Assembly: GCF_030867095.1 (NCBI RefSeq)
Contig: NC_081824.1
Location: forward strand, 252,527,956 to 252,591,955
DNA length: 64,000 nucleotides
Direction of reading: 5' to 3'
Source: Alligator mississippiensis
Lineage: Eukaryota > Chordata > Crocodylia > Alligatoridae
Shown here: piece by piece, positions 23,792 through 34,079 of the stretch
Layout of the letters: each line of letters opens with the position of its first letter
How positions within the stretch are numbered: the first letter of the stretch is position 1
Program-made: the position numbers and the translations under genes
Notes under the pieces: model-generated
Database searches by the model: none
What the model was told of the DNA's origin: nothing
Seen by the model: the letters and a program-made list of their open reading frames with translations, nothing else

Positions 23792-24589
23792 AGGATTGCC
23801 TCCCCCTAGAGACACACTTCAAGCCTCCCCACCTAAGGTACCCGTCCTGCCCCAGTTCAGACTCAGATTTGACACTGAGCCTAGTCTCTGCAGGGACAGG
23901 ACTTGGAGATCTCAGCAGGGGGCTGTGGGAACACCCAGTTTAACTCACCCTGACAGCTCTGTGCCTCACTAACAGGTCTCAGAGCCTTGCTTCCCGGCAT
24001 GCCGGTCAGCTGTCTTGCGCCACCAGCACGGCCTCCCTGTTCCTCAGAACAGCTTATCGCACAGTAATCAGCACTCCTCCCTCCTCCCCTCTCTACATCC
24101 CACACAGAGACTCTTGAGGAACAACCTGAAGATCTTCCCTCGCTCACCCCCCCCCCCCCCCGCACTGTACTTGAGACTCTCTCAGGCTAGTCCCTCCTCT
24201 CATGCACTAGGAAAAACTTTGCCCAAGTCCCCAGTTCAGGGCAGCCACTCGTGGCCCCAGACAAGTTCAAGCTGGTTGAATCCATCCCAGTCTTATGCAG
24301 CTGTCTGTCAAACAGCCGTGCCAACTGAAAAGCCTCCATGCAGAGCAGAGTGCACGGCAGTCCGCAGCTCCTTCCATGGCTGCAAGGGCCAGGCCGTGAC
24401 ATGGGACTGTATGGACAAAAGACTTCCCTCCCTCTCTCCCCACCGCCACTTAAAATGGCCTGCTCATAGCAACATGAGAGCTGTAGGCAGACTGCTGGTT
24501 ATTACTGTCACATTAGCCAGCATGACATCTAGGCTTCCCATGGGCAGGACTAAATGACTTAGTGTTTAAAACATGGGTAGCTGTTATGC
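23792..24589. other. Anonymous DNA with a 15-base C run
   Basis: No supported gene. Bases 24147-24161 are an uninterrupted run of 15 C. Frames of 90-180 codons around it on both strands lack any recognisable domain. Confidence 0.5.
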
Positions 24590-25688
24590 CAGGGATGGGC
24601 AATTATTTGGGCCACATAGGGAGTTTTGGGGAGCTGTCACAGGCTGGGTCAGCACCCCTCCCCACATACACAACAGCTCACCAAGCCTCCCTATGTGGGC
24701 TGGAATAGCAGGTAAGTGGGGGAAAAGAGGGAGACTAATGTGGATGCCAGCTTCAGCAGGTTCAGCCACCAGCCTGACCTTCTATCACAAGAGACTCGGG
24801 CAGATGCCCCGATCCCCAGCAGGAACCTGCCAGCTGATGCTGGTGGCCACCCAGCACTACTTCCAGCATGGGGAGCAGGAGCTGATGTAAGATGCAGGGA
24901 TGTGCTGTAGGTGTGGGACAGTTCACGGGGTGGGGAGGGGAAGAGGAATACAGAAAGACAGAGAGGCCGCTTTACCCATGATGAGTGGTGGCGGCCAGTG
25001 CTGGGCACCAGGCAAAAAGCAGGACTCAGTGGTGGGTGCACTCACCCTTGCCAGAGCCCTTCCAGCTATGGTCTCCCAGAGTTTGCATGGGGGCTGCCCT
25101 ACAGCTCCTCCCTGCCACCACCACTGCTGTCCTGCTCCATCCCCAGGCCACTCCAGGCCTACAGGGTGACCATGGCAGAGAGGAGCCTCAGGGCATCCCC
25201 AGTGTGAGGCTCCACATGAACATAGCAAGAAGCACCTCAGCAGTAGTGAATGGACCCATTGCAGCTTACACCAGCTCCTTCCCCACATGCTGGAAGCAGT
25301 GCCAGGCAGCACTGGCATCAACTGTGAATGCAGCCAGTAAGTTCCCGCTGAGATCGGGGCATTCGCCTGGATCTGTAGGTAATGCTACTGCATCAGCACA
25401 TCAGTTGCAGTCCCAGCTAGTGGCCCCGACCCCCAGCAGGAACCTGCAGGCAGCATCCACAGCTGATGCCAGCGCACACCCAGCACTGCTTCTGGAACAC
25501 AGGGTGAGAGCTGGTGTAAGCTACAGATGGGGCTGGGATGTGCCCACCCACCCGACACAATGCAGCAGCCAGAGCCATCAGCTCCCCATTGGCCAGATCC
25601 TATGACTATGTGGCCACTGATGCACAGGTCAGATACAATCAGTTGGTGAGCCAGATGCAGCCCATGGGCCGTATTTTGCCCACCCCTA
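24590..25688. mobile_element. Non-autonomous hAT-type DNA transposon, 1099 bp, with 8-bp target duplication
   Basis: The left end is CAGGGATGGGCAA. The right end in reverse complement is TAGGGGTGGGCAA. The element is flanked by a perfect 8-bp direct repeat TGTTATGC at 24582-24589 and 25689-25696. Short TIRs of the CAGGG(A/G)TGGGCAA type with 8-bp duplications are the hallmark of the hAT superfamily. The interior is GC-rich and holds two diverged versions of one motif (around 24790-24890 and 25420-25530: CCCCAGCAGGAACCTGC, GCTGATGC, CACCCAGCACT). No transposase is encoded; the overlapping frames on both strands are compositional. A 265-bp relative of its interior lies outside at 26245-26509. 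Confidence 0.85.
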
Positions 25689-26244
25689 TGTTATGCTCTG
25701 GTGCTGCCCTTTTGTTAGTAACAGCAATGGTGGGGTATTCTAAGAAGATGCTAGATATCGCTAAGACCTTGGTCTGGGGATAGGAAGCAGCAGAAGCTGC
25801 ATTATTTTGGGAGTCAGAGTTAGAGGCCTTGTCTGTGTCCAGCAGCCTCAGCAGTGAATCATCTCAGTACTCATAACAGGTGAGCAATGTCTTTGCTCTA
25901 CTATGCAGTGCATGGCAAGCAGGAATCCCTTTATTCCTCTGTGGTGTGGAGCACAGCAGCTCCAGTCTCCTAGCATATTAGTAAAGCCTCTAGTATATTT
26001 TTAACTGGACAAAAATATGTGTTCTTTCATATGTGATGATACACCTCACCATCTGCACCCCCCTTTTCAAAAGCCCAGAGCTGTCCATGTACCAACTTAA
26101 CCGGCTTCTGCAGCAGGAGTTTAAGGGGTGGGTGGAGGTTAGCTGAGGTGGGTCTGCATACAGGTCTGTACCACTTTAACTGTACACATTTAGAAAGTGG
26201 TAGAGTTAAGTACTGCAGCCCCCAGTCTGTCTTCACTGGGATAA

Positions 26245-26509
26245 ACTCGGGCAGCTGTCCCAATCCCCAGCAGGAACCTGCCAGCCGATGCTGGTGGCCA
26301 CCCAGCGCTACTTCCAGTATGAGGAGCAGAAGCTGATGTAAGCTGCAGGGAAGTGCTGTAAGTGTGGGACAGTTCATGGGGTGGGGAGGGGAAGAGGAAT
26401 ACAGAAAGAGAGAGGCAGCCGTACCCATGATGAGTGGCAGTGGCCAGTGCTGGGCACCAGGCAAAAAGCAGGACCCAGCAGTGGGTGCACTCACCACTGC
26501 CAGAGCCCT
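26245..26509 (+). repeat. Partial second copy of the hAT-element interior
   Basis: From ACTCGGGCAG to CAGAGCCCT this matches 24794-25060 with scattered differences and a few small indels, in the same orientation. Shared blocks include CCCCAGCAGGAACCTGCCAG, GGTGGGGAGGGGAAGAGGAA and TGCTGGGCACCAGGCAAAAA. The hAT terminal repeats are absent, so this is a truncated copy or part of a related element. Confidence 0.8.
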
Positions 26510-27523
26510 CATTCGGTCTATTCCCATAAACATAATGCAGACACGTAATGGTCCCAGAACTATATTTAGACCAGCTTTTAAAGTTCACAAGGTACTGCAA
26601 GCCATTTGGATTGAAGGCAGCAAAGAAGCACAAGCATTAGTCTTTAAATGGAAGGGCCCTCACCAGGAAATGTATGGTACTGGCCTGTACCTCCAGAAGC
26701 CTTCTGGCATGGAACAATTAAAAAATTAATGTGTAAAATGAAACCCATTCCTAGCCCTAGCCAGCTGTCACAAAAATCCAATTGCTATATATGATATACA
26801 AGGATCTGTGCTCAGTCCCCACAGGCACCTTTCTCCTGAACAGCCCACACTACATGCATACCCCATCATGTTCAAGAAGACTGGTGTTTTTGTGCTTGGT
26901 AAAGATATGAAAATAGCACCACTGCTAGGCCCAAAAAAGGTTCCAGCCAGCTGCCTACCTTAACTCTGGATTCTCACAGGCTATACTCACAAGCTATGAT
27001 GCAGAAGCAACATAATTGTTGGTGTTAAGGCGACCCCAAGTGGCCAATTTTACCATTGGCATCACATGTCTACAACCGCACACAAAGTCCTGGTCCAATG
27101 TGTGACTAAATTCCCTTTAACTTACTGGAGAGGTTTCACATACAGCACAGAGTGATTTCTAGTACAGACCAGGTCAGGCTCTGCCTGAGGCCAGCTCTCT
27201 GTGGATCCTACATTCCCAAAGGAAGGAGGACTACAACTCAGCATGTTTTTATCAGTTCAATCCACCCAGTATTAAAGTTTAATCTTGTAATTTTCAGTCA
27301 ATCATGCTTTTGGGGTGGGGGGAAACACCTGACCCGTGACTGTGCTTGGCAATGCAACTCCTTGTGAGTAGCACTGTCCATGGGCAGGTCCAGGATTTCA
27401 GAAAAGGGGATGCATCCTGGCTCCCAGTCTCCCCACACCCACACACATGCACCAGGGTGGGCAAAACACGCTGCAAGAACAGCAGCAGAGGTCTTTTTTT
27501 AAGTTCCTCAGGCAGGTAGAAAT

Positions 27524-27612
27524 CTTCCCTCCCCTTCCCCTTCCCCTTCCCTTCTGTGCTCAGTGGTATATGCCCTCCCTTTCCCTCCCCTCCCCTCCCC
27601 TCCCCTCCCCAC
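27524..27612. repeat. Polypyrimidine tract with CCCCT repeats
   Basis: The plus strand carries CCTTCC-type repeats, a short interruption (27553-27575), then five or more consecutive CCCCT units ending near 27610. The minus strand is therefore a G-run repeat (GGGGA)n that meets the simple pattern for a G-quadruplex. It also has the mirror symmetry associated with triplex DNA. Confidence 0.75.
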
Positions 27613-28332
27613 TTACCCACCCGCCACTGACACCCACCCATCACTGACAATAGGGAGGCTGCAGACCCACTCCTGCCCTGCTCCAACTGAGCTGCACATG
27701 GAGCCAGGCTTGGCTAGAGGCAGCAGCAGCAGCTATGAATAGGTTCCCTCACAGTGGGAGATCCCCATTCCCTCCTCACTGACCATGCCAGGCACCCCCA
27801 CTGTGACACCCCCCATCTCTCCATGCACGGGCGCCTGCCTTCCCTCTGCCCCGTCATGCCATGCCGGCACCCCCACACTGCATAGTGTCCCTGGGTCCTG
27901 CCAGACACGTTGCTCTGTCCTACTCACAAGGGCAGGGGTGGAAATGGAAACTACAGAAGAGAAGGGGAGCCTAGAAAGTCTGATAGTAATAACAGCAGCA
28001 ATAGATGGAGTGGTTGGAGTTGAGCAGTTCCAGACCAGGAATCTGGGGGGGCCATAGGTTAACCAATTAGACAGCCCTGGGTTATATTATCCAAACTGAG
28101 TGAAAACAAAATGAAAAACACTAAGCCATCAGCAATAGTTGCTAGGTTCTGCCCCATTTAGGTGGCTTATGGTATGACACCTCTATGCCAAAGTCATGTC
28201 ACCTCTGTGTTAAACTCGACTCATGAATGTTCTGCAAATGTACCCTGTAAATAGGCAAATTGCTGATGAAACTGGGAAAACAGTCAGTGAAGAAATGTTA
28301 ACTATTGTTGCATGTGCTATATGAAAGTATAT

Positions 28333-28460
28333 ATACAAAAAGCTAGAACTCTTGGTTCCAAAATGATACCTTTTCTCAGACCAACTGGGAACCAAGAGTT
28401 CTATTTTTTTGTATGTCTTCTTGTCTCAGACCAACGTGGCTACCAAGTACAGCCCTATAT
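28333..28460. repeat. Palindromic interspersed repeat
   Basis: The arm TAGAACTCTTGGTTCC (28344-28359) is repeated inverted as GGAACCAAGAGTTCTA (28388-28403), with A/T runs outside both. The spacer contains ACCTTTTCTCAGACCAACTG, and the right flank CTTGTCTCAGACCAACGTGGCTACC resembles the end of the 19225 family in reverse complement. It looks like a relative of that TIR family. Confidence 0.65.
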
Positions 28461-29900
28461 GAAAATAGGCACATGCCCCACCCTCCACCCCAATAGTGTG
28501 ATACAGAGATATCCAAAAAGATGGGCAAGATTTTCATAAGTGACCAGTGATGCTGGATAGCTCGAGTTTTGTTTGTCTGACAAAGGGTTTTATTTTAAGA
28601 TTGAGCACTCAGCATTTTCTGAAAAATAATCAGGCCTCAAACTGAACGCCCAAAACTTACAGTGCCCAAAACCTCTACATACTTTTGAAAAATTTGACCA
28701 GTGTTTTAGACACATTAACAGATATGCCAGCCATGGCAGAGGTTGTGTTCTAATCATGGTTGACAAATGTTCACCTGTAAAAGCCATTGCATTTCTAATT
28801 CTGTTAATAATGAAATGAAGAATTGCTATGAGAGAAATACTGTATGTGAAATGATGGCTCCTCTGATGTCAGAAAGCGGATATCCATGGAATAGGTGATA
28901 AATATAAAAAGCTGGCATCATATAGGGAGAAAGTCCACAAACAATCACAAGAATGAAAAGGCTAAAGCATTAAGCCAGCTCTGCTGAGAAGCACTACAAC
29001 AACACAGAACAGATCTAAATCGAACTTAGATCTCAACCTAAGGATTTGTAGATTCATAGTTTCATAGATTCACAGATTCATAGAATGTAGGCTGGAAGGG
29101 ACCTCAGAAGGTCCAGCCCCCTGCACCAAGCAGGGAAGACAACTGGGGTCAGGTGACCCCAGCAAGGTGACCATCCAGTCTCCTCTTGAAGATTTCCAGG
29201 GTAGGCGATTGCACCGCCTCTGGGGGGAACTTATTCCACAGTCTGGACACCTGACTGTGAAGAAGTTTTTCCTAATGTTGAGCTGGAAACGGTCTTCCAG
29301 GAGTTTGTGACCATTGCTCCTGGTTTTCCCCCAGGGTGCCCTGGTGAACAGTTGTTTACCAAGCCCTTGATGTACACCTCTGATGTAGCAGTAGGCTGCT
29401 ACCAAGTCCCCTCTCAGCCTTCTCTTCTTCGGCTGAAGAGTCCCAGGACCCTCAGCCTTTCCTCATGTAGCTTGCCATGCAAGTTTCTGATCATATGGGT
29501 GGCCCTTCTCTGGACTCTCTCAAGCTTGTCCATGTCCTTGTTGAAGTGTGACGCCCAAAACTGGACACAGTACTCCAGCTGTGGTCTCACCAATGTGAAG
29601 TAGAGTGGAAGAATCACTTCCTTGGTTTTGCTGGAGATGCATCTATTGATGCATGCCAGAGTATTATCTGCCTTGCCGGCTACTGCATCGCACTGCCAGC
29701 TCACATTCATACCGTGGTCCGTTATTACCCCCAGGTCTCTTTCATACATAGTGCTGGTCAGATTGGCGTTGTCAAGCCTGTAGGTGTGTAGGGGTTTGTT
29801 TGTCCCCAGGTGGAGCACTTTACATTTCTCAATGAACCTCATCTGGTTCCAGTCCTCCCAACTTACCAGCCTGTCTTGGTCCATCTGTGTCTGCAGATGA

Positions 29901-29952
29901 GGTGAGCTTCTGTGGAGGTCTCCTTCTGCAGGAGCTCTCAGATATTTTTTTA

Positions 29953-30002
<50 letters not shown>

Positions 30003-30078
30003 TTGGATCTTCTCAGCAAGCAAGGGCACATCTCAGGATTTGGTCCATAGAGCAGTGAACATTTAAACAGCTCAAAGT
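29901..30078. repeat. Interspersed repeat, copy 2, inserted in CR1 reverse transcriptase
   Basis: This is the second copy of the 23625-23791 repeat. On the minus strand the CR1 frame reads [11 protein letters not shown] up to about 30079 and resumes with LQTQMDQDRLVSWEDW at about 29900, so the repeat sits cleanly in the RT coding region. It carries a (TC)n(AC)n tract that has expanded compared with copy 1. Confidence 0.8.
29952..30001. repeat. (TC)n(AC)n compound microsatellite
   Basis: CTCTCTCTCTCTCTC is followed directly by a long ACACAC run to about 30000. It lies inside the inserted repeat; copy 1 has only a short version. Confidence 0.95.
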
Positions 30079-31871
30079 GATCACACTTTCCCATAACTTG
30101 GTGTCATCCACGAACTTCACCAATGAGCTCTTCACCCCCACATCATTGATAAAGATGTTGAACAGCACTGGATCAAGCACTGACCCCTGAGGGACACCAC
30201 TGGCCACTTCTTGCCAAGATGACACAGGTCTGTTCAGTAGAACTCTCTGGGTCCTACCTCATAGCCAGCTTCATACCCACTTATCTGTCTCACAGTTAAA
30301 CCCACAATCTTCCAATTTTCTCATGAGAACATTGTGGGATACCAGATCAAAAGCTTTTTGGAAGTCTAGGTATACAATGTCAACCTCCTCTCTCTTATCC
30401 AGGTGGCAGGTTACCTGATCATCATAAAAGGAGATGAGGTTGGTAAGGCAAGACCTGCCCATGACAAAGTTTTGCTGGCTGTCATTCAGAATCCTACCTT
30501 CTGCAAGCCTATCACATATAGACTCCTTGATGAATTTTTGCAGGATCTTCCCTGAGAAAGAAGTTTAACTAATTGGTCTATAGTTACCCAAGTCCTCCAT
30601 CCTCCCCTTCTTGAAGATGGGCACAACACTGGCCCTCTTCCAGTCCTCAGGGACCTCTCTGGAGCACCAGGAGTTTTGAAAGAGCTTCACCAGGGGTTCC
30701 ACAATTACTTCAGCCAGCTCCTTCAGCACCCTCAGATGAAGTTCATCCGGGCCTGCTGATTTACATATGTCTAATTTTTTTAATTGGTCTCACACCAGTT
30801 CTAAGGCAATAGTAGGAAGGCAGTCATTCCTACCCTGCTCCTTCTGTACCCTATCTGGCATGTTTTTCCCCATGGCCCTGTGAAAGACCGAAGCAAAGTA
30901 GTCATTCAGGAGTTCAGTTTTCTCCTGAGCACTGGTAACCAGCTGTCCTGAGTTGTTGAGCACTGGCCCCATGCTCCCACTTGTTTTCCTCCTGTTCCCT
31001 ACATACCTAAAGAAGGACTTCTTGTTGTCCTTGATTCCTGTTGCTAATTTTAGCTCAGTTGCCACCTTAGCCATTCTAATCTGTTCCCTACAAATGTGGG
31101 CCATCATTGTACGGTCCTCCTTGGGGCATGGCCCAAGCTTCTATGGTTTATACACCTCTTTCTTCTTTCTTAAGAGGACCATGATTTCCCTGTTTAGCCA
31201 AGAGGGCTTCCCAGCCCTTCTGGTACCTTTCCTCCGCTTGGGAATGGATTTCCTTTGTGCTTCAAGGATTGTGTCCTTAAGGAACAACCACTCTTCATGT
31301 ACTTCTTTTGCCTTCGGTCCCTGGTTCCGCAGCACTTAGTCTACTAGTGACCTGAGCTTTTGAAATTTGCATTTTTTGAAGTCCAAAACTTCAATCCTGC
31401 TATCTAGTTTATCTGCCTTGCGATGGACAGTGAATGAGATGGTTTCATGGTCACTGTCACCCAGGCTGCCCTCTATGTTTAAGTCAGTCACCGGGTCATT
31501 TCCTTTGGCCAGGACCAAGTCTAGAAGAGCATTACCTCTGGTTGGCCCTGGCACCCTGAGTCAAAAAAAGCTCTTTGATGCAGGTCATAAAGGAACGCGA
31601 CCAATCCGACTTGGCCAAGTGTTCCTCCCAAGAGATGTCTGGGTAATTGAAGTCAGCCATGATGACCGTGTTCTGTGCATGTGTGGCCCCTGTCAGTTCT
31701 TGAGCGAACTCTAGATCGAGTTCCTCCCCTTGGTTTGGTGGTTTGTAGCACACACCTAAAGTTAGGTCTCTCTTGCTGCCCATCCCGCAGTTTGACCTAG
31801 AGGGTTTTGAGTCGTTCTTCTTTGGAGTCGATGTCAGCATCCAAGGAGGTGTACTGCTCCTTCACTGGCAA

Positions 31872-32244
31872 TGCGTAGGGGTTGCACATGGGTGCACATG
31901 CACCCCCTAAGATTGGTGGTGCACTCCCTGAGATTGGTTGATGACAATGCTCCTGGCAGTGTCTGTGGGCAGTCACTGCTTGCCACCCCCCCTCCTCACC
32001 ACCGACACCACCAGTGGCGTCTGCGCGTGGTCACCAATCACCACTGGCTGCCACCGACACTGCTGGCAACATCTGCAGGTAGTCGCCAATCACCGATTGG
32101 CGCTCGCCTCTCCTCTCCCTCACTGCCAACACCGCTACGGCTGCCTAAGGAAGCTCCCCACTCACCACCACACCCCCTGCCGCCACCACCACCACTACCA
32201 CTGCTGCCTGTGGGTGGTCACCATGCCCCACAGCCTCGGAAGGC
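31872..32244. repeat. GC-rich insertion within CR1 endonuclease region
   Basis: CR1 endonuclease coding stops making sense at about 32244 (minus strand, after VKEHLNVTCLP) and resumes at about 31872 (LPVKEQYTSLDADIDSK). The block between begins with GGGTGCACATGCACCCC, a small palindrome, and contains diverged 50-60 bp sub-repeats around 'GTAGTCGCCAATCACC' and 'GCTGCCACCGACACTGCTGG'. The boundaries are approximate and I found no clear target duplication. Family unknown. Confidence 0.6.
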
Positions 32245-32990
32245 ATGTGACATTCAGGTGTTCCTTCACATTGAGAGCCACAACTTTCTTCCCTGCTTGG
32301 TCCCCTTTTATACAGGTTGTAGCCATTTATGGCTATGCTCCAATCGTGTGAGGCGTCCCATCAGGTCTCTGTAATCCCTACTAGATCATAATGCACACTG
32401 GAGAGTAGGAGGGCTACCTCCTTCTGCTTGTTCCCCATGCTCCTGGCATTAGCGTAGAGGCACCTGAGTCCTCCTACTGAGGCCCTCAACTTCCTGTCAT
32501 GCTGACAGAAAACTACTCAGCTCCCACAAGAGTGCATGGGGAGGTAAGCGTGCCTGTTGTTCAGTGCCAGGGGTGGAGCAGCCCTGGCCCTGAGTTTCCT
32601 GGATTGTGAGGTGACTGTCTTCCAAGTCACTCTAAGTGTGTCCTTTTGGTTAGCCATCTCATTGGCCACCATCTGTCTCCTTCTTCTCTTCCTTCTTCTG
32701 GAGAAGGGTCTGGCAGTAGCCATCAATTAAGTCTTTGTGGGCCCTGATGGCATGCAGCTGATGTATCTCCTTTTTGAGCTCTCGCACCCAGCCCTCCAGA
32801 GACTCCACCAGGGAGCACACTTCACAAGTGGGGGTGCCCCCATGCCCATCTGCCAGCAGCTGCACCAGGCAGGCCCCACAGTCTGGGGCCATGGGCTCTG
32901 TCTGTGTGGAGGTCTCAATGGTGCCAGGACACCTGCAGGCATGACAAGTCACTGCCATGGCTGAGAGTGAGTTCATGCCTCTGCCTGGTC
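32245..32990 (-). pseudogene. CR1 ORF1 remnant and endonuclease N-terminus
   Basis: The frame at 32976-32659 starts Met-Asn-Ser-Leu and has Cys-rich motifs (CHACRCPG, CGACLVQLL, CEVCSLVESL), then a coiled-coil-like segment (ESLEGWVRELKKEIHQLHAI). This is the layout of CR1 ORF1, an RNA-binding protein needed for transposition. It shifts frame near 32700 and ends in a basic tail to about 32517. The endonuclease then begins on the minus strand near 32490 (GLRCLYANARSMGNKQKEVA, about 32480-32400), preserving the N-terminal Asn-Ala-Arg-Ser motif of APE-type endonucleases. Confidence 0.75.
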
Positions 32991-33500
32991 CCAGCAGCTC
33001 CTCTTTGGGCTTCTAGCCTCAGGCTTCTTGCTTGGACTAGCCCTCCGGGCTCCTTCTGTGCACCCCCCTGCACAAAATCCCACACAAACTGCAGTGCTCA
33101 TGTAGAGCTGCGCCTGTTTGCATGCTCCGCTTGCATGGCTCTTGTCGTGGGGCTCCCTGGGGGACTCAACCAAGCAAGGACTGTGCGGGGACACATTCCC
33201 CTCCTGGGCTCCACTCAGCATGACCCCTGCCCACTCACATGCACTCACACACTCACACACATGCATGCACACACACCCGGTCCCTCCAAGCACCCCTGCA
33301 TTCGCCCAACAGACCCCTAGCCCTGGTTTCCCTTACCTCCTGGCTTTCGCTGGGGGGTCAGTGGAATCTAGGTCTTCGATTTCCAGGGGTGCAACAGGCA
33401 TTAACTCATGTGTCTCCTCTGAGGAGCTGGCCCAAACTGCTCTTAAACATACGTACCTGCACATGCCCACACTTGTCTACACCCACACCAGTTTCACATC

Positions 33501-34079
33501 ACCAAAATAAGCATATAATGATTAATGAAAGGGACGCTGAAATTATTGTTATCTATAATCTGGTGATACCCTAAGGGCCCAACTCACCAGGCCTATACAC
33601 ACACACACATACACACACGACAAAAGTTCTCTTCAAGGAGCTTCCAATATAAATAGACACTATGGACGACAGGTAGGAGGGGCAATAGATGCATATAAAG
33701 TCACACTGCAGGCAAGGAGCAGAAACAGCAATTTCAAGTCCCTGAACTAGGCAGCTTCATTGATACAGGTTTCCCCCACTTTATGTGGTAGATGCGCTCC
33801 TGAAAAACTGTGAATAATTCAAATTTGCATAAAGGAAACTGACTTTACAAGGTAACAAATAGGGACACATTCCAAGACCTTGACTGCGCTGGCAGCAGGT
33901 AAGTCTTCTGTGGCTGGGGGGTGCTGGACTCTTCCCGGTGGGGGGGCTGGGCCAGACTGTGCTTGGGGCAGGCAGCAGTGCTACTGGGAAGGGGGCTATC
34001 ATGGGGGCTGCAGCCACCCCAAAATTCACTGGAGCCCCCACCAACCTCCTTCCCAGCGCTGCTGCCACCCACCCTGAGT
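33501..34079. other. Spacer between two CR1 copies, with an unassigned repeat
   Basis: Near 33595-33620 there is a short (CA)n stretch. From about 33765, ATACAGGTTTCCCCCACTTTATG followed by AATTTGCATAAAGGAAACTGACTTTAC and a G-rich block to 34075 has the look of another interspersed repeat, but I cannot name it. No gene. Confidence 0.45.

Larger units (their letters stand above)
25689..29049. other. Anonymous DNA between mobile elements
   Basis: No supported gene. It contains the partial hAT-element copy, a C-rich polypyrimidine tract and a palindromic repeat, all listed separately. The 168-codon minus-strand frame at 26027-26533 runs through repeat sequence and is not credible. Confidence 0.5.
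29070..31840 (-). pseudogene. CR1 ORF2 remnant: endonuclease C-part and reverse transcriptase
   Basis: Pieces of one polymerase in several frames, 5' to 3' on the minus strand: endonuclease end (31840-31532, with VIMADFNYPDISW and LAKSDWSRSF); 31554-31336 (NALLDLVLAKGND, SDHETISF); linker pieces at 31335-30790; RT motif A (30462-30271, VYLDFQKAFDLVSHN); motif B (30225-30160, [20 protein letters not shown]); the catalytic motif FVDD near 30100-30120; and RT C-terminus (from 29880, KCKVLHLGTNKP, LERVQRRATHMI). The canonical FADD is FVDD here. At least six frame breaks and a 178-bp insertion directly after the catalytic motif make it non-functional. Confidence 0.9.
29050..33500 (-). mobile_element. 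Near full-length CR1 LINE carrying two later insertions
   Basis: On the minus strand the order is: 5' untranslated-like GC-rich region (about 33000-33500, boundary approximate), ORF1 remnant (32976 to about 32500), endonuclease, reverse transcriptase, and a 3' end (29050-29170) with repeated ATTCATAG octamers and GGCTGGAAGGGACCTCAGAAGG. The total is about 4.45 kb, of which about 550 bp is foreign sequence (29901-30078 and about 31872-32244). CR1 is a non-LTR retrotransposon that primes reverse transcription on nicked target DNA and is usually 5'-truncated, so a copy reaching ORF1 is uncommon. Stops and frameshifts make it inactive. Confidence 0.9.

Noticed and set aside
26027-26633. 168- and 147-codon minus-strand ORFs
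   Set aside because: They run through the repeat copy 26245-26509, and similar frames occur in the hAT-element interior at 24691-25041, so they reflect shared repeat DNA.
31871-32374. 167-codon Pro/His-rich plus-strand ORF
   Set aside because: It lies in the GC-rich insertion within a minus-strand CR1 and has no recognisable domain.
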